A stretch of DNA of 64,000 bases from Rhizobium sp. Root1212 (GCF_001424985.1 NZ_LMDA01000003.1:1-64000); one strand, 5' to 3'. Shown: positions 22,532 through 33,522, counted from the stretch's first letter. The notes: generated by a model not told the origin, from the sequence alone. Made by a program: numbers and translations.

Positions 22532-24800
22532 GAGAATAGTCCTTGTCCTGTGTCACGTCCGCACGGCTCGCAACCGGAGCGGGCGGGAGAATAATCCTGA
22601 TCATCGCGCCATTGCCGCCGTCGAAATCCGCCGGCGCATCATGCAGCTCCAGCTGGCCGCCGTGGTCCTCGATGATCTTCTTCACGATGGCGAGGCCGAG
22701 CCCAGTGCCCTTCTCGCGCATCGTCATGTAGGGCTCGAGAATGCGGTGGCGATTCTCGATCGGCAGCCCCTTGCCGTTGTCGATGACGTCGATGACGTAT
22801 TGGCCGTTCGCCTCGTTGCGCCGCGAGCGCACCATCACCTTCAGCTCGCCGCGCACGGCGTCGGTCGGCAAGGCCTCGATCGCCTCGACGGCGTTCTTGA
22901 TGATGTTGCCGAAGGCCTGGCCCAGCATGCGGCTGTCGAACAGCCCTTCAAGCGGCTCGTCGCCGAAATCTCTGATGAAGGTGACATGGGTGTTGCCCAT
23001 TTCGCGCAAGAAGACGGCGTCGGTCAGCACCGCGCGCAGGTCGCCCTTCTCCTTTGTTGGCTTCGGCATGCGGGCAAAAGCCGAGAACTCATCCACCATG
23101 CGGCCGATATCCTCGACCTGGCGCACGATCGTATCGGTGCACTGATCGAAAACCTTGCGATCGTCTTCGGCGATCTGGCGGCCGTAGCGGCGCTTCAAGC
23201 GCTCGGCGGAAAGCTGGATCGGCGTCAGCGGGTTCTTGATCTCATGGGCGATGCGGCGGGCGACATCCGCCCAGGCGGTGGAGCGCTGCGCGATGACAAG
23301 ATCGGTGATATCATCGATGGTGATGACATAGGCTTCCTGCGCATCGGTCGTCTCCTCGCGGGTCACCTGCACGTTGAGCGTTCGCTCGACGCCGCCGCGC
23401 ATGATGTTGACCTGCTTGCGGTAGTCGTTGCGATTGCGGATCGCCGCTTCGTCCAGAACCGCCTCGATCTCCGGTGCCACGTCGCCCAGCTTCGCGCCGA
23501 CGAGCTCGAGTGGATGATGGGAGAGAAAATGCTCCGAGGACGGATTGGCGATGGTGATGCGCCGGTCGTTCTCGACGCCGATCACGGCCGCGGTCACGCC
23601 GGAAAGCACCGCCTCGATGAAGCGGCGGCGATGATCCATCTCGTCGCGGGCTTCGAGGATTTCGCCCTGCTGGCTGCGGATTTCGGCAATCATCTTGTTG
23701 AAGGTGCGCGAAAGGCTGCCGACATCGCCATCGACAGCGTGCACCGGCACGACGACATTGAGATTACCCGATGCAACGCTGTCGGCCGCGCCGATCAGAA
23801 GGCGGATCGGCCGCACGATGCGGTCGGCAACTGCAATCGCTGTCCAGATCGCCGCAAGCAGCACGATCAGCGCAAAGCCGAGATAGAGCACGCCGAACGC
23901 CACCTGCAGCGAGGTGCGGCCGGCTTCGAGATTGCGGTATTCGGCCGCGTTCTCCTCCATCAGCCGCATGGAGGCCATGACCTTCGGATCGACGGTGCGC
24001 ACCGTATAGAGGAAAGCGCCTTCGATATTGTCGATCGGGATCACCGCGCCGACGAGATTGGTCACGCCCGGCGGAATGAGCGTCGGCTGGCCGGCGACGG
24101 AGCTTGCCAGCGCATCCTTCGGGATCGCCGGCAGCGGCCGGTCGGTCGGGATATTGGCGGACAGGATCGCAGAGCCATCGGCGCGCACCAGAAAGGCGCC
24201 GAGCATGCCGCGCCCGCGCGCCTGCCGCGTCATCAGTTCGATGAAACCGGTGCGGTCGAGGCTGTAGAGCTGACGGTTGCGCTCGAGGTCGTTGGCCATG
24301 GAAACGGTCTGGCCCTGAAGATAGCTCGCGTTTTCGAGCACATAGGCCTGGGCGACGTCCATGGAGGAGCGGACGATGGACTGGGTGCGCATCGAAAACC
24401 AGCGATCGAGGCCGACATCGAGCGTGATCGAGGCGAAGATCGCCACGAGAATGGCCGGCGTGATGGCCACGATCGAAAACAGGGCGACGATGCGGATGTG
24501 CAGGCGGGCGGCGGCGCGGCCTCGGCTTCGTGCCTTCAGGAGCCGCATGATTTCGCGGCCGATCAGCGCCATCAGGCCGATAACGAAGACCGCATTGATA
24601 GCGGCCGAACCGATGACGACAGGCGTTTCCGGGGCAATGGGCGTCAGGCCCAGGAGAATCAGCAGCGAGATGATGGCGCAGAGAAGCGCGCCGGTCGCCA
24701 GCAACAGGCCAGGCAAGGCAAAGGATGCGCGCCGGTCCGTACCGTGGAGAGCACCCTCCTCGCTCGCAAGTGGCAGTGTCAGCCTGTCGGCCATATGCAA
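22521..24800 (-). CDS. ntrY: Membrane sensor histidine kinase NtrY
   Basis: 759 residues. Several hydrophobic segments lie in the first 330 residues with a periplasmic region between. Then come HAMP (IRLLIGAADSVASG), PAS (VIGVENDRRI), the H-box [16 protein letters not shown] with the phosphorylated His, and the ATPase domain (NIIKNAVEAIE, DNGKGLP, GTGLGLAIV). It phosphorylates NtrX. ATG 24800 or the in-frame ATG two codons later are both possible starts. A non-coding stretch of 159 bases lies between ntrC and this gene, so ntrYX may have its own promoter. Confidence 0.95.
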   Translation of the reverse strand: MHMADRLTLPLASEEGALHGTDRRASFALPGLLLATGALLCAIISLLILLGLTPIAPETPVVIGSAAINAVFVIGLMALIGREIMRLLKARSRGRAAARLHIRIVALFSIVAITPAILVAIFASITLDVGLDRWFSMRTQSIVRSSMDVAQAYVLENASYLQGQTVSMANDLERNRQLYSLDRTGFIELMTRQARGRGMLGAFLVRADGSAILSANIPTDRPLPAIPKDALASSVAGQPTLIPPGVTNLVGAVIPIDNIEGAFLYTVRTVDPKVMASMRLMEENAAEYRNLEAGRTSLQVAFGVLYLGFALIVLLAAIWTAIAVADRIVRPIRLLIGAADSVASGNLNVVVPVHAVDGDVGSLSRTFNKMIAEIRSQQGEILEARDEMDHRRRFIEAVLSGVTAAVIGVENDRRITIANPSSEHFLSHHPLELVGAKLGDVAPEIEAVLDEAAIRNRNDYRKQVNIMRGGVERTLNVQVTREETTDAQEAYVITIDDITDLVIAQRSTAWADVARRIAHEIKNPLTPIQLSAERLKRRYGRQIAEDDRKVFDQCTDTIVRQVEDIGRMVDEFSAFARMPKPTKEKGDLRAVLTDAVFLREMGNTHVTFIRDFGDEPLEGLFDSRMLGQAFGNIIKNAVEAIEALPTDAVRGELKVMVRSRRNEANGQYVIDVIDNGKGLPIENRHRILEPYMTMREKGTGLGLAIVKKIIEDHGGQLELHDAPADFDGGNGAMIRIILPPAPVASRADVTQDKDYSHGG

Positions 24801-24959
24801 TGCTTCCCCCGACCCGGCGCGGCCTCCGAAGAAACTCCGCCGGTCGTTTTCACGCTTCTGTCTAGAAATGACCGCTCACGTCAGGCCTGTCACAGCGACC
24901 TGACCTATGCCGTCTAAGCAACGTAATGTGGCGAAAATGCAACGGTTGCTGCAGCCAAG

Positions 24960-26414
24960 TCAAGCGCCGCGTGAGCTGCGGTACACCGAGACGCCAAGTT
25001 CTCGGATTTTCTTGCGCAACGTGTTGCGGTTGAGGCCGAGCAGATCGGCCGCCTTGATCTGATTACCCCGCGTTGCGGTGAGTGCGGCGAGAATCAGTGG
25101 ATATTCCATCTCGGCCAGAACACGGTCGTAGAGGCCCGGCGGCGGCAGGCCATCGCCGAAGCCGGAGAAATACTGCCGCATGTTTTCCTCGACGGCCTGC
25201 GAGATCGTCATGGAGCCGGTGCGACCCGCCGCCTTCTCGATGGGGCTGTCGGGAATATCCGAGCGCAGCTCGTTTTCGATGATCTCGCGGGTGATCACAT
25301 CCTGCGGATAAAGCGCCGTCAGGCGGCGCACCACGTTTTCCAGCTCGCGAACGTTGCCGGGCCATGGGTGCGCCTTCATCAGTTCCAGCGCTTCCTGATC
25401 GAAACGCTTGACGTCGAGGCCTTCCTTTTCCGCCTGCTGGACGAAGTGACGGACGAGATCGGGGATATCCTCGGCGCGGTCGCGCAACGGCGGCAGGCGC
25501 AGCGGCACGACGTTCAGGCGATAATACAGGTCTTCGCGGAAAAGCCCCTGATTGATCGACTGTTTCAGGTCCTTGTTGGTTGCAGCGACGATGCGGACAT
25601 CCGAGCGGATCGGCGTGCGGCCGCCGACGGTCGTATACTCGCCCTGCTGCAGCACACGCAGCAGGCGTGTCTGGGCATCCATAGGCATGTCGCCGATTTC
25701 ATCTAGGAACAGCGTACCGCCTTCCGCCTGCTCGAAACGGCCGGTGGAACGGGTCTGGGCACCGGTGAAGGCGCCTTTCTCATGGCCGAAGAGTTCCGAT
25801 TCGATGAGATCGCGGGGAATGGCGGCCATGTTGATGGCGACGAAGGGGCCGTTGCGGCGCTTGCCATAGTCATGCAGGGCGCGCGCCACCAACTCTTTGC
25901 CGGTGCCGGATTCGCCGGTAATCATCAGCGTCAGATCGGTCTGCATCAGGCGGGCTAAAACGCGGTAGATTTCCTGCATCGCCGCCGAGCGGCCGACGAG
26001 CGGCATGCCGTCCTGCGTGTCGTCGTCGAGCTTGGCGGGCTTGCGCTTCGGCTCGGCCAAGGCACGGCCGATGATGGCGATCAGTTCGGTGAGGTCGAAG
26101 GGCTTCGGCAGATAATCGTAAGCGCCCTTCTCCGAGGCCTTGATGGCGGTCATGAAGGTGTTCTGGGCGCTCATGACCAGCACCGGAAGGTCCGGCCGTG
26201 CCTTCTTGATACGCGGCAGAAGGTCGAAGGCGTTTTCATCCGGCATGACGACGTCGGTGACGACGAGATCGCCATCGCCGGCGGAAATCCAGCGCCAGAG
26301 CGTCGCGGCATTGGAGGTGATGCGGACATCGTAGCCGGCGCGGCTAAGCGCCTGATTGAGCACGGTGCGGATCGCGGCGTCGTCGTCGGCGACGAGGATG
26401 GTGGCGCCAGTCAT
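24960..26414 (-). CDS. ntrC: Nitrogen regulation response regulator NtrC
   Basis: 484 residues. Receiver Asp is in [11 protein letters not shown] (near 54). The AAA+ domain has Walker A GESGTGKE, intact sigma-54 loop GAFTGA ([11 protein letters not shown]), and Walker [12 protein letters not shown]. The C-terminal Fis helix-turn-helix reads [20 protein letters not shown]. It activates sigma-54 promoters for glutamine synthetase, ammonium transport and other nitrogen genes when NtrB phosphorylates it. It overlaps ntrB by four bases. Confidence 0.97.
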   Translation of the reverse strand: MTGATILVADDDAAIRTVLNQALSRAGYDVRITSNAATLWRWISAGDGDLVVTDVVMPDENAFDLLPRIKKARPDLPVLVMSAQNTFMTAIKASEKGAYDYLPKPFDLTELIAIIGRALAEPKRKPAKLDDDTQDGMPLVGRSAAMQEIYRVLARLMQTDLTLMITGESGTGKELVARALHDYGKRRNGPFVAINMAAIPRDLIESELFGHEKGAFTGAQTRSTGRFEQAEGGTLFLDEIGDMPMDAQTRLLRVLQQGEYTTVGGRTPIRSDVRIVAATNKDLKQSINQGLFREDLYYRLNVVPLRLPPLRDRAEDIPDLVRHFVQQAEKEGLDVKRFDQEALELMKAHPWPGNVRELENVVRRLTALYPQDVITREIIENELRSDIPDSPIEKAAGRTGSMTISQAVEENMRQYFSGFGDGLPPPGLYDRVLAEMEYPLILAALTATRGNQIKAADLLGLNRNTLRKKIRELGVSVYRSSRGA

Positions 26415-27553
26415 CGGGATAATCCTTTAGTGCTCACGGGGCTTGCGTCCTCCGCCGAATTTCCCTTGGAGGCCGGCATCAGGACACGGAAGGTGGTGCG
26501 GTGGGCCTGGCTGTCGCATTCGACGATGCCGCCATGGCCGCCGATGATCTTTGCGACCAGCGCAAGGCCGAGGCCCGAACCGTTTGTCTTGGTGGTGATG
26601 AAGGGGTCGAACAGATGCTCCACGAGATCGGCCGGCACGCCGGGGCCGTTGTCTTGAACGCAGAATTCGAGCGGCAGCGAAATCTTCTCCCGCGTGCCGG
26701 CAACCGAAAGCCGGATGCCCGGCCTGTAGGCCGTCGTCAGCACGATCTCGCCTTCCGGCCGGTTGCCCACTGCCTCGGCGGCGTTCTTTACCAGATTGAG
26801 GAAGACCTGCACCAGTTGATCGCGGTTTGCATAGACCGGCGGCAGCGAGGGGTCGTAATTTTCGGTGATGCGGATGCCACGGGCAAAACCGGCCTTGGCG
26901 ACCGCCTTCACATGGTCGAGCACCGAATGGATGTTGACCGGCTGGCGATCGACGGGACGCTCATCGGAAAAGACCTCCATGCGATCGACCAGCGAGACGA
27001 TCCTGTCCGTCTCGTCGCAGATCAGCCGCGTCAGCGCGCGATCCTCATCGCCAACGGAGGTTTCGAGCAACTGGGCGGCGCCGCGAATGCCGGAAAGCGG
27101 GTTCTTGATCTCATGGGCCAACATCGACGCCAACCCCGTCACCGAGCGGGCAGCGGCGCGGTGGGTAAGCTGGCGGTCGATCTTGTCGGCCATCGACCGT
27201 TCCTGAAAGACGACGACGACCGAGCCGGGCTCCGACAGAACCGGCGCGACATAGAGATCGACCAGCTTGTCGACCCCAAGGCGCGGAGAACTCAGATCGA
27301 CGCGGTATTCGTTGACCGCCGCGCGGCGCTCGCGCACCTGCTCGATCAACGTCAGCAACGGGCTGCCGAAGGGAATGAAATTGCTGATATCGTGTTTTGC
27401 CAGATGGTTGGCGCTGGCGCCGAAAAAGGCTTCAGCCTCCCAGTTGGCAAAGGCGACATGGCCTTGCCCGTTGACGAGGATGACCGGGTTTTGGATGGCG
27501 TTGAGCACTGCCATCGACAGGCTGCCAGCCTGTGCTTCGGTTTCCGCGCTCAT
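26411..27553 (-). CDS. ntrB: Nitrogen regulation histidine kinase NtrB
   Basis: 380 residues, without membrane segments: N-terminal PAS domain ([17 protein letters not shown]), H-box [19 protein letters not shown]-box LVKNAAEAV, then VQDNGPGVP and GSGLGLALV. It is the cytoplasmic kinase/phosphatase for NtrC, with the PII protein switching its activity. It overlaps dusB by four bases and ntrC by four, so the three form one operon, the classic nifR3-ntrB-ntrC of rhizobia. Confidence 0.97.
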   Translation of the reverse strand: MSAETEAQAGSLSMAVLNAIQNPVILVNGQGHVAFANWEAEAFFGASANHLAKHDISNFIPFGSPLLTLIEQVRERRAAVNEYRVDLSSPRLGVDKLVDLYVAPVLSEPGSVVVVFQERSMADKIDRQLTHRAAARSVTGLASMLAHEIKNPLSGIRGAAQLLETSVGDEDRALTRLICDETDRIVSLVDRMEVFSDERPVDRQPVNIHSVLDHVKAVAKAGFARGIRITENYDPSLPPVYANRDQLVQVFLNLVKNAAEAVGNRPEGEIVLTTAYRPGIRLSVAGTREKISLPLEFCVQDNGPGVPADLVEHLFDPFITTKTNGSGLGLALVAKIIGGHGGIVECDSQAHRTTFRVLMPASKGNSAEDASPVSTKGLSR

Positions 27554-28569
27554 GCTGCCAGTTCCGTTTCCGGCACCCAGGCGACGATCGCCGCCGTCAC
27601 TTTCGAGAGCACGGCTCCCGGCTCAGTCGATGTCATGATGTCAGCTTTGTCCTTGCCCTGAATGCCCGGCGCGAAGCGATCGAGGTACCAGCCGACATGT
27701 TTGCGTGCATGGCGAAGGCCGGCTTCGATGCCGTAGAATTCCAGCATCATCGAATAGTGCTCGGCAAAGATATCGGCGATCTCGGTGGCCTCGGGATGCT
27801 TGATCGCACCGGCCAGAACGCCCGGATGCCACGGACGCCCCTGCGTCGAGCGGCCGACCATCACCGCATCCGCGCCGGAGCGGCAGAGGATTTCGCGGGC
27901 ATCGTCCGCCGTCGCCACATCGCCATTGGCGATGAGCGGCACCGAGACGGCATCGCGCACGGCGCGGATCGCGTCCCAATCGGCGCGGCCGTTGTAAAAC
28001 TGCATGCGCGTGCGGCCATGGATGGTGATCATCCGCACGCCGGCTTCTTCCGCCCGCTGCGCGATCTCCGGCGCATTGATGGAGTTTTCGTCCCAGCCCA
28101 GCCGCATCTTCAAGGTGACGGGCACGGAAACGGCCTTCACCGTCGCTTCGATCAGCGTCAGCGCGTGGTCGGGGTCGCGCATCAGCGCCGAGCCGGAATA
28201 GCCACCAGTTACCTTCTTTGCCGGGCAGCCCATGTTGATGTCGATGATATCGGCGCCATTGTAGGCGGCAATGCGCGCGGCCTCGGCCATCCAGTGGGCC
28301 TCGCGGCCGGCAAGCTGCACCATGTGCGGAGTGATGCCCGCACCCTTCAGCCGCGCCCAGCTTTCCGTGGCATTGCCGACAAGTTCGCGGCTCGCAACCA
28401 TTTCCGTGACGACAAGGCCGGCACCAAAACGCCAGGCAAGCTGCCGGAACGGCAGGTCCGTCACGCCCGACATCGGCGCAAGCACGATGCGGTTTCGGAA
28501 GGTGACGCCCTCGACCGCAAACGGGGATGACAGAGCCGGCACTGGCAAATGGCTATCTTTCGGGCACAT
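27550..28569 (-). CDS. dusB: tRNA-dihydrouridine synthase (NifR3 type)
   Basis: 339 residues. FMN-dependent TIM barrel with [13 protein letters not shown] at the N-terminus and the catalytic cysteine in [28 protein letters not shown] and [10 protein letters not shown] complete the family pattern. It reduces uridines in the tRNA D-loop. As nifR3 it heads the ntrBC operon and is translationally coupled to ntrB. ATG 28569 lacks a strong ribosome site; the conserved part begins near residue 15. Its promoter must be in the AT-rich 180 bases shared with the divergent ispDF. Confidence 0.93.
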   Translation of the reverse strand: MCPKDSHLPVPALSSPFAVEGVTFRNRIVLAPMSGVTDLPFRQLAWRFGAGLVVTEMVASRELVGNATESWARLKGAGITPHMVQLAGREAHWMAEAARIAAYNGADIIDINMGCPAKKVTGGYSGSALMRDPDHALTLIEATVKAVSVPVTLKMRLGWDENSINAPEIAQRAEEAGVRMITIHGRTRMQFYNGRADWDAIRAVRDAVSVPLIANGDVATADDAREILCRSGADAVMVGRSTQGRPWHPGVLAGAIKHPEATEIADIFAEHYSMMLEFYGIEAGLRHARKHVGWYLDRFAPGIQGKDKADIMTSTEPGAVLSKVTAAIVAWVPETELAA

Positions 28570-28753
28570 GAGAACTTTGCACTATTTTTAGACATCGTTC
28601 GTGGGCTTGCCAAGTCTTTTCCGCAGGCCCGTCCAAATTTTCATCCACAACTGGCAAAGGCAGCATGTTCACGGTACATCACGGGGCCAGCCTGATCGCG
28701 GAGGGCGCCTCATAGCCCAAATGCGACGGGAATCACAGGACGCTTTTTGGAAG

Positions 28754-29968
28754 ATGCAGACAAGAGAAGACATTTCCTGCGGTATCGTCGTCGTCGCGGC
28801 CGGCCGGGGCGAGAGGGCCGGATCGCCGGAGGAAGGCCCGAAGCAGTATCGCCTGATCGGCGGACGGCCGGTTATCTGCCACACGCTTGACGCTTTTGCG
28901 ACATGGGCTGTGGAGACCGGCCAGAAGCCGGTTTTCGTCGTCGTCATTCACCCGGATGACGAGATGCTGTTCGAAAAGGCACGCCTCTCCCTCTCAGGTA
29001 ATCTCGACCTGATCGTCGTTCATGGCGGCGCAACACGGCAGATGTCCGTGCTCGCCGGCCTTGAGGCGCTGGCGGCCCGAGCGCCGAGCCATGTGATGAT
29101 CCAGGATGCGGCACGTCCCTTCGTCGACAGTGCCCTTCTCATCCGCTGCCAGGATGCGCTTATCGCCGGCCATGAAGCCGTTCTGCCGGCAGTCGCCGTC
29201 GCCGATACCCTGAAGCGGGCGGACAGCACCGGCCATGTGAGCGAGACGGTTCCGCGCGCCGGGCTTTTTGGCGCGCAGACGCCGCAATGCTTCCGCTTCG
29301 ATGCCATTCTTGCCGCCCATGAGAAAGCGGCCCTCTCCGGCCGTTCCGATTTCACCGACGACGCCTCGATTGCCGAATGGGCCGGCATGCCGGTGACACT
29401 GGTCGAGGGGTCGCCGGACAATTTCAAATTGACGACCAAACGGGATATCGCCATGGCCGACCAGATTCTTTCCACCCTCCCCGACATCCGCACCGGCAAT
29501 GGTTATGACGTACACCAGCTGGTGGAGGGCGATGGCGTGACGCTCTGCGGCATCTTCATTCCCCACGACCAGAAACTGCTCGGCCATTCGGATGCCGACG
29601 TGGCGCTGCACGCGCTGACGGACGCCCTGCTCGCCACCTGCGGCGCCGGCGATATCGGCGATCATTTTCCGCCGTCCGATCCGCAATGGAAGGGCGCGCC
29701 TTCCCGCATCTTCCTTGAACATGCGGCAAAGATCGTGCGCGAACGCGGTGGCGTAATCATGAATGCCGATATCTCGCTGATTGCAGAAGCCCCGAAGGTC
29801 GGGCCGCATCGCGACCGAATGCGCGCCAACCTTTCCGAGATGCTCGGCATCAGCCTCGACCGCTGCTCGGTGAAGGCGACGACCAACGAGAAAATCGGTT
29901 TCATCGGCAGGCGGGAAGGCATCGCCGCCATCGCCACCGCAACCGTAGCCTTCAGAGGGCAAGCATGA
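28754..29968 (+). CDS. ispDF: Bifunctional IspD/IspF isoprenoid biosynthesis enzyme
   Basis: 404 residues, typical of the alphaproteobacterial fusion. IspD part (about 1-230): [21 protein letters not shown] and [10 protein letters not shown], which transfers CTP onto methylerythritol phosphate. IspF part (from about 245): GYDVHQL with zinc-binding Asp and His, [16 protein letters not shown], and [13 protein letters not shown]; it makes the cyclic diphosphate. These are steps 3 and 5 of the MEP pathway. The frame opens at 28601, but ATG 28754 matches the family start. ATG 28721 would add eleven residues. The stop overlaps the next gene by four bases. Confidence 0.95.
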   Translation: MQTREDISCGIVVVAAGRGERAGSPEEGPKQYRLIGGRPVICHTLDAFATWAVETGQKPVFVVVIHPDDEMLFEKARLSLSGNLDLIVVHGGATRQMSVLAGLEALAARAPSHVMIQDAARPFVDSALLIRCQDALIAGHEAVLPAVAVADTLKRADSTGHVSETVPRAGLFGAQTPQCFRFDAILAAHEKAALSGRSDFTDDASIAEWAGMPVTLVEGSPDNFKLTTKRDIAMADQILSTLPDIRTGNGYDVHQLVEGDGVTLCGIFIPHDQKLLGHSDADVALHALTDALLATCGAGDIGDHFPPSDPQWKGAPSRIFLEHAAKIVRERGGVIMNADISLIAEAPKVGPHRDRMRANLSEMLGISLDRCSVKATTNEKIGFIGRREGIAAIATATVAFRGQA

Positions 29969-30462
29969 GCATTTGGCCGCAAGATATTGAGGAAAAAGCC
30001 TATTCCCTCATCCACGATTTCACCGCGCGGGGCCTGATGGTCGCAACCGCGGAATCATGCACCGGCGGAATGATCGCGGGCGCGCTGACGGAAATCCCCG
30101 GCTCATCCTCGGTCATCGATCGCGGCTTCGTCACCTATTCCAACGAGGCGAAGATGCAGATGATTGGCGTCTCCTCGGAAACGCTGGCCGCCCATGGCGC
30201 TGTCTCGCGGGAAACGGCGATCGAAATGGCAAAGGGTGCGCTTGACGGCTCCAGCGCCGACGTCAGCATCGCCGTGACGGGCGTTGCCGGACCGGGCGGT
30301 GGGTCGGTGGAAAAACCTGTCGGCCTCGTGCATCTCGCCGCTGCCCGGCGCGATGGCCAGATGTTTCATCGGAAGATGCGCTACGGCGATATCGGTCGTC
30401 AGGGCGTACGGCTTGCGACGCTGCGCACCGCGCTGGAAATGCTGGTGGAAGCCGGTCGCTGA
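29965..30462 (+). CDS. CinA C-terminal domain protein (nicotinamide-nucleotide amidase type)
   Basis: 165 residues covering only the CinA_C domain: [20 protein letters not shown] near the start, with [18 protein letters not shown] and [11 protein letters not shown]. Members deamidate nicotinamide mononucleotide in NAD recycling. The N-terminal domain of full CinA is absent, as in E. coli PncC. It overlaps ispDF by ATGA, so the two are cotranslated. Its TGA abuts the stop of the gene on the other strand with no base between. Confidence 0.92.
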   Translation: MSIWPQDIEEKAYSLIHDFTARGLMVATAESCTGGMIAGALTEIPGSSSVIDRGFVTYSNEAKMQMIGVSSETLAAHGAVSRETAIEMAKGALDGSSADVSIAVTGVAGPGGGSVEKPVGLVHLAAARRDGQMFHRKMRYGDIGRQGVRLATLRTALEMLVEAGR

Positions 30463-31311
30463 TCACTTTGCTCCCGGCGGGCATATCTGGAAAGCGTTCA
30501 TCGCCTGCTCGTCCGGTGCGCCGGAAGGCTGCTCCTCCCAGAAGGCGCTGCCATCGGCAAGAAACGTATCGGCCATGTATTTATCCGAGCCCTCACGCTG
30601 GTTCCGGGCCTTTTCCGCATAGTCCGGCGCACGGCGCTTTGCCTCAAGGCAATGCGTAAAATCCGGCGTGTAATTTCCCCGGATCAGGTAGTCGATATAG
30701 AAATCGCCGCTGCTCAACGCCTCGCCGGAGGCGATATGCTCGACCCGTGCCGCTTGCCTGTCCGCAAGGTCGATATCGAGCGTTTCGATATACACGCGCT
30801 TTCCCCATTCCGGGCCGGGCGGCTGAAGATCGTTCCTCTCGGTCACATAGAAATGGTTGATGAGATCGACGCCCTCGAGATTGGAGGCCAGCGTTCCCAT
30901 CGGCGAAAACCGGACGATCAACTCGTCCGGGCCGAACATCTTCGCAAGCGGCCCGACCTGCATCGATTTCTGCGTGATGTTTTGCGTTTTGCCGATCGCA
31001 GCAAAGGATGGCTCCGGGGCGTAGCTGTAGTGCCGGTTTACCAGCGCCAGCATGGCGGCAATGCGGGTCGGGAAGACATCCTTATCGACGAACTCCGGTT
31101 CTGTCGGCAAACCCGTTTCGCGCGAATGCACCCTGATCTTTAGCGTCGGAGAAAGCCAATAGCTTCCGGCAACCGGCTTTCCATCAGCGTCGAGAAGCAG
31201 GACGTAGTGCCCCGCCTTGCGTATCGCGACATCAGCCGCCTGCGCCGCAAGCGGCATGCAGGCAACAGCGAGGAAGGCAAGAGCGCGTATCATCATTTCC
31301 AGATGACGCAC
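30463..31311 (-). CDS. Exported protein of unknown function
   Basis: 282 residues, or 277 if the second ATG (31296) is used. The signal peptide is ALAFLAVACMPLAAQA. The mature part begins with VAIRKAGHYVLLLDADGKP and has no motif I can name. It holds two cysteines far apart (near 250 and 277), and no membrane segment after the signal, so it is likely periplasmic. It converges with the CinA-type gene at a shared TGATCA and has its own promoter in the 50 bases before the RatA-type gene or is read from further upstream. No function is proposed. Confidence 0.75.
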   Translation of the reverse strand: MRHLEMMIRALAFLAVACMPLAAQAADVAIRKAGHYVLLLDADGKPVAGSYWLSPTLKIRVHSRETGLPTEPEFVDKDVFPTRIAAMLALVNRHYSYAPEPSFAAIGKTQNITQKSMQVGPLAKMFGPDELIVRFSPMGTLASNLEGVDLINHFYVTERNDLQPPGPEWGKRVYIETLDIDLADRQAARVEHIASGEALSSGDFYIDYLIRGNYTPDFTHCLEAKRRAPDYAEKARNQREGSDKYMADTFLADGSAFWEEQPSGAPDEQAMNAFQICPPGAK

Positions 31312-31363
31312 CGATGAAGCGGAATATTCAAGTGTCCTTGAAAAAATATCGCGAAAATACGCT

Positions 31364-31816
31364 TCAGACGGAAGCGTAGATCGTATCGGCGCGCTTTTCG
31401 AAGGCTTCGGTGAACATGCGGAAGGCGCGATCGAACATCGAGCCCATCAGGGCGCCGAGGATGCGGCTCTTGAACTCGTAATCGATGAAGAAATTCACGT
31501 TCGACCCGCCCTCTTCCCTCGTCTCGAAGCGCCAGCGGTTATCGAGATACTTGAAGGGGCCGTCGATATATTTCACGTCGATCACCCGTTCCGCCTTATT
31601 GAGCAGGACCTGGGTGGTGAAGGTTTCGCGGATCGCCTTGTAGCCGACGGTCATGTCGGCGACCAGCAGCACCTTGCCGTCACGCTCCTTGCGGGAGCGG
31701 ACCGTCAGGGCCTCGCAAAGCGGCAGGAATTCGGGATAGCGCTCCACATCGGCAACGAGATCGAACATCTGTTCGGCGGAATGCTGGACGGGGCGCGTGG
31801 TTTCGAATTGAGGCAT
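31364..31816 (-). CDS. COQ10/RatA-type START-fold lipid-binding protein
   Basis: 150 residues of the polyketide-cyclase/dehydrase family: MPQFETTRPVQHSAEQMFDLVADVERYPEFLPLC is the diagnostic N-terminus (given in parts), with KAERVIDVKYIDGPFK later. In eukaryotes COQ10 binds ubiquinone for respiration; in E. coli RatA was described as a translation-blocking toxin. The respiratory lipid role is more likely here, since no antitoxin partner is adjacent. It follows the small kinase gene at nine bases, and lipA lies upstream on the same strand, a common rhizobial order. Confidence 0.9.
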   Translation of the reverse strand: MPQFETTRPVQHSAEQMFDLVADVERYPEFLPLCEALTVRSRKERDGKVLLVADMTVGYKAIRETFTTQVLLNKAERVIDVKYIDGPFKYLDNRWRFETREEGGSNVNFFIDYEFKSRILGALMGSMFDRAFRMFTEAFEKRADTIYASV

Positions 31817-31825
31817 GATCGGCAG

Positions 31826-32398
31826 TTAAGCGGGCGTATCGAGAAGATCAAGAAGGTCGCACATTTCGGCATGGCTTTTCAGCTGCAAAACCGGGACACC
31901 CGCTCCATATCGCTGCAGCTGCGACAGAATATGCGGCACGAAATGCTTCTCGAAATGCCAGATGTAAGAGAGGAACTCGCGATCTGGGATGCGCTCGACA
32001 CAGCCGGGCGCCATGTCCGGTCGGGTTTTGCCGAGATAATGCAAGGCCCGCCGCGTTACCCCCAGCAAGCATCGCCAGCGAGGCAGCCGCACCCAGACCA
32101 CCATCTGCGCCCGCGGTAGCCGGATATCGAAGCTCGACGAACCACTACCGTCCATCAGCCAGCGTTCTCGCGCCACACCTTCTGCGATCAGTGCCCTTTC
32201 TTCCGCTTTCTCGCGTTTCACCCAGCCGGGCAGCCAAAAGAAATCGCGATCCATGGAGATATAAGGGATACCAAGCCGGCCGCAGATCCCGCGCGACAAC
32301 GTCGACTTGCCGCCGCCGGAGCAGCCGATGACCAGAATGCGCTCGGCCTGCTTCAGCACGCCAGCGGCCTCTTCGAGACTGTCGAGGTGTCGCGTCAT
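31826..32398 (-). CDS. Small P-loop ATPase, adenylate-kinase-like (FlaR/topology-modulation type)
   Basis: 190 residues. The P-loop is GCSGGGKSTLSR (near 25-36), followed by SMDRDFFWLPGW and WLMDGSGSSSFDIRLPRA, the pattern of the proteins called DNA topology modulation protein FlaR. The family is probably a small-molecule kinase; the old name comes from an indirect phenotype. A terminator for the lipA transcript separates it from lipA, so it and the RatA-type gene seem to form their own unit. Confidence 0.8.
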   Translation of the reverse strand: MTRHLDSLEEAAGVLKQAERILVIGCSGGGKSTLSRGICGRLGIPYISMDRDFFWLPGWVKREKAEERALIAEGVARERWLMDGSGSSSFDIRLPRAQMVVWVRLPRWRCLLGVTRRALHYLGKTRPDMAPGCVERIPDREFLSYIWHFEKHFVPHILSQLQRYGAGVPVLQLKSHAEMCDLLDLLDTPA

Positions 32399-32419
32399 AT
32401 CACCTGCCCTTTGGAACGC

Positions 32420-32447
32420 AAAAAGCCGCAGCCCTGCGGCTGCGGCT
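32420..32447 (-). terminator. Terminator downstream of lipA
   Basis: AGCCGCAGCC (32424-32433), CTGC, GGCTGCGGCT (32438-32447): a perfect 10-bp stem. On the minus strand it is followed by five T, so it ends the lipA transcript. Confidence 0.9.
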
Positions 32448-32466
32448 CAGCTCTGTTTTTAAAAAC

Positions 32467-33441
32467 TTACTCGGCGGCCGTCAGCAGCCTCTTTTCGCGG
32501 TTTGCCTTCAGGCGGGCGAAGTCATCGCCGGCATGGTGCGACGAGCGGGTGAGCGGGCTCGAAGCCACCATCAGGAAGCCCTTGGAATAGGCGACCGTCT
32601 CGTAGGACTTGAACTCTTCCGGCGTGACGAAGCGCTCGACCTTGTGATGCTTGCGGGTCGGCTGCAGGTACTGGCCGATGGTCATGAAATCGACGTCGGC
32701 TGTGCGCAGGTCGTCCATGAGCTGCAGCACTTCATTGCGCTCCTCGCCGAGGCCGACCATGATGCCGGACTTGGTGAACATGGTCGGGTCCAGTTCCTTC
32801 ACCCGCTGCAGCAGGCGGATGGAGTGGAAATAGCGCGCGCCCGGACGGACCGTGAGATAATTGCCGGGAACCGTTTCCATGTTGTGGTTGAAAACGTCGG
32901 GCTTGGCGGCGACGACGCGCTCAAGCGCGCCGGGCTTCTTCAGGAAGTCGGGCGTCAGGATTTCGATGGTCGTCGTTGGCGATGCGGCGCGGATCGCCCA
33001 GATCACCTTCTCGAAATGCTCGGCGCCACCGTCAGCCAGATCGTCGCGGTCGACGGAGGTGATGACGACGTGGGAGAGGCCCATCTGCTTGACGGCCTTG
33101 GCGACGTTTTCCGGTTCGGCCATGTCGAGCGCATTCGGCTTGCCGGTCGCGACATTGCAGAAGGCACAGGCGCGGGTGCAGATTTCACCCATGATCATGA
33201 AGGTCGCGTGCTTCTTGTCCCAGCACTCGCCGATGTTCGGACACCCGGCTTCCTCACACACCGTCACCAGCTTGTGGGAGCGGACGAGTTCGCGGGTTTC
33301 CTGATAGCCCTTGGAGGTCGGCGCCTTGACGCGAATCCACTCCGGCTTGCGCAGCATCTCGGTGTCCGGCTTGTGGGCCTTTTCCGGGTGACGGACGCGC
33401 TTGGCATCGTCGTTATTGGTGCGGTCGAGAATGGTGACCAT
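32467..33441 (-). CDS. lipA: Lipoyl synthase
   Basis: 324 residues, radical SAM enzyme. Auxiliary cluster cysteines are in [13 protein letters not shown]; the SAM cluster motif is CTRACAFC. The C-terminal [10 protein letters not shown] carries the conserved serine ligand. It inserts two sulfurs into octanoyl groups on lipoyl domains, including those of PdhB and PdhC encoded upstream. A terminator lies between lpdA and this gene, so it likely has its own promoter in the 80-base gap. Confidence 0.97.
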   Translation of the reverse strand: MVTILDRTNNDDAKRVRHPEKAHKPDTEMLRKPEWIRVKAPTSKGYQETRELVRSHKLVTVCEEAGCPNIGECWDKKHATFMIMGEICTRACAFCNVATGKPNALDMAEPENVAKAVKQMGLSHVVITSVDRDDLADGGAEHFEKVIWAIRAASPTTTIEILTPDFLKKPGALERVVAAKPDVFNHNMETVPGNYLTVRPGARYFHSIRLLQRVKELDPTMFTKSGIMVGLGEERNEVLQLMDDLRTADVDFMTIGQYLQPTRKHHKVERFVTPEEFKSYETVAYSKGFLMVASSPLTRSSHHAGDDFARLKANREKRLLTAAE

Positions 33442-33477
33442 CTGCTTTCACTTTCTTCTGCGCCGGGCTGGGGGCCA

Positions 33478-33514
33478 CAAAAACGAACGGCCCGCCTCAG
33501 ATGGAGGCGAGCCG
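33478..33514 (-). terminator. Terminator downstream of lpdA
   Basis: An 11-bp stem at 33488-33498 and 33504-33514 (one G-U pair in the minus-strand RNA), followed on that strand by TTCGTTTTT. It closes the pyruvate dehydrogenase transcript ahead of lipA. Confidence 0.8.
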
Positions 33515-33522
33515 TAGCACAA

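Noticed and set aside
22272-24917. Open frame of 881 codons on the plus strand
   Set aside because: Antisense to ntrY, His/Asp/Arg-rich composition and no protein family features.
31364-31816. RatA toxin of a toxin-antitoxin pair
   Set aside because: The fold fits, but no small antitoxin partner lies beside it. The respiratory COQ10-like role is the simpler reading.
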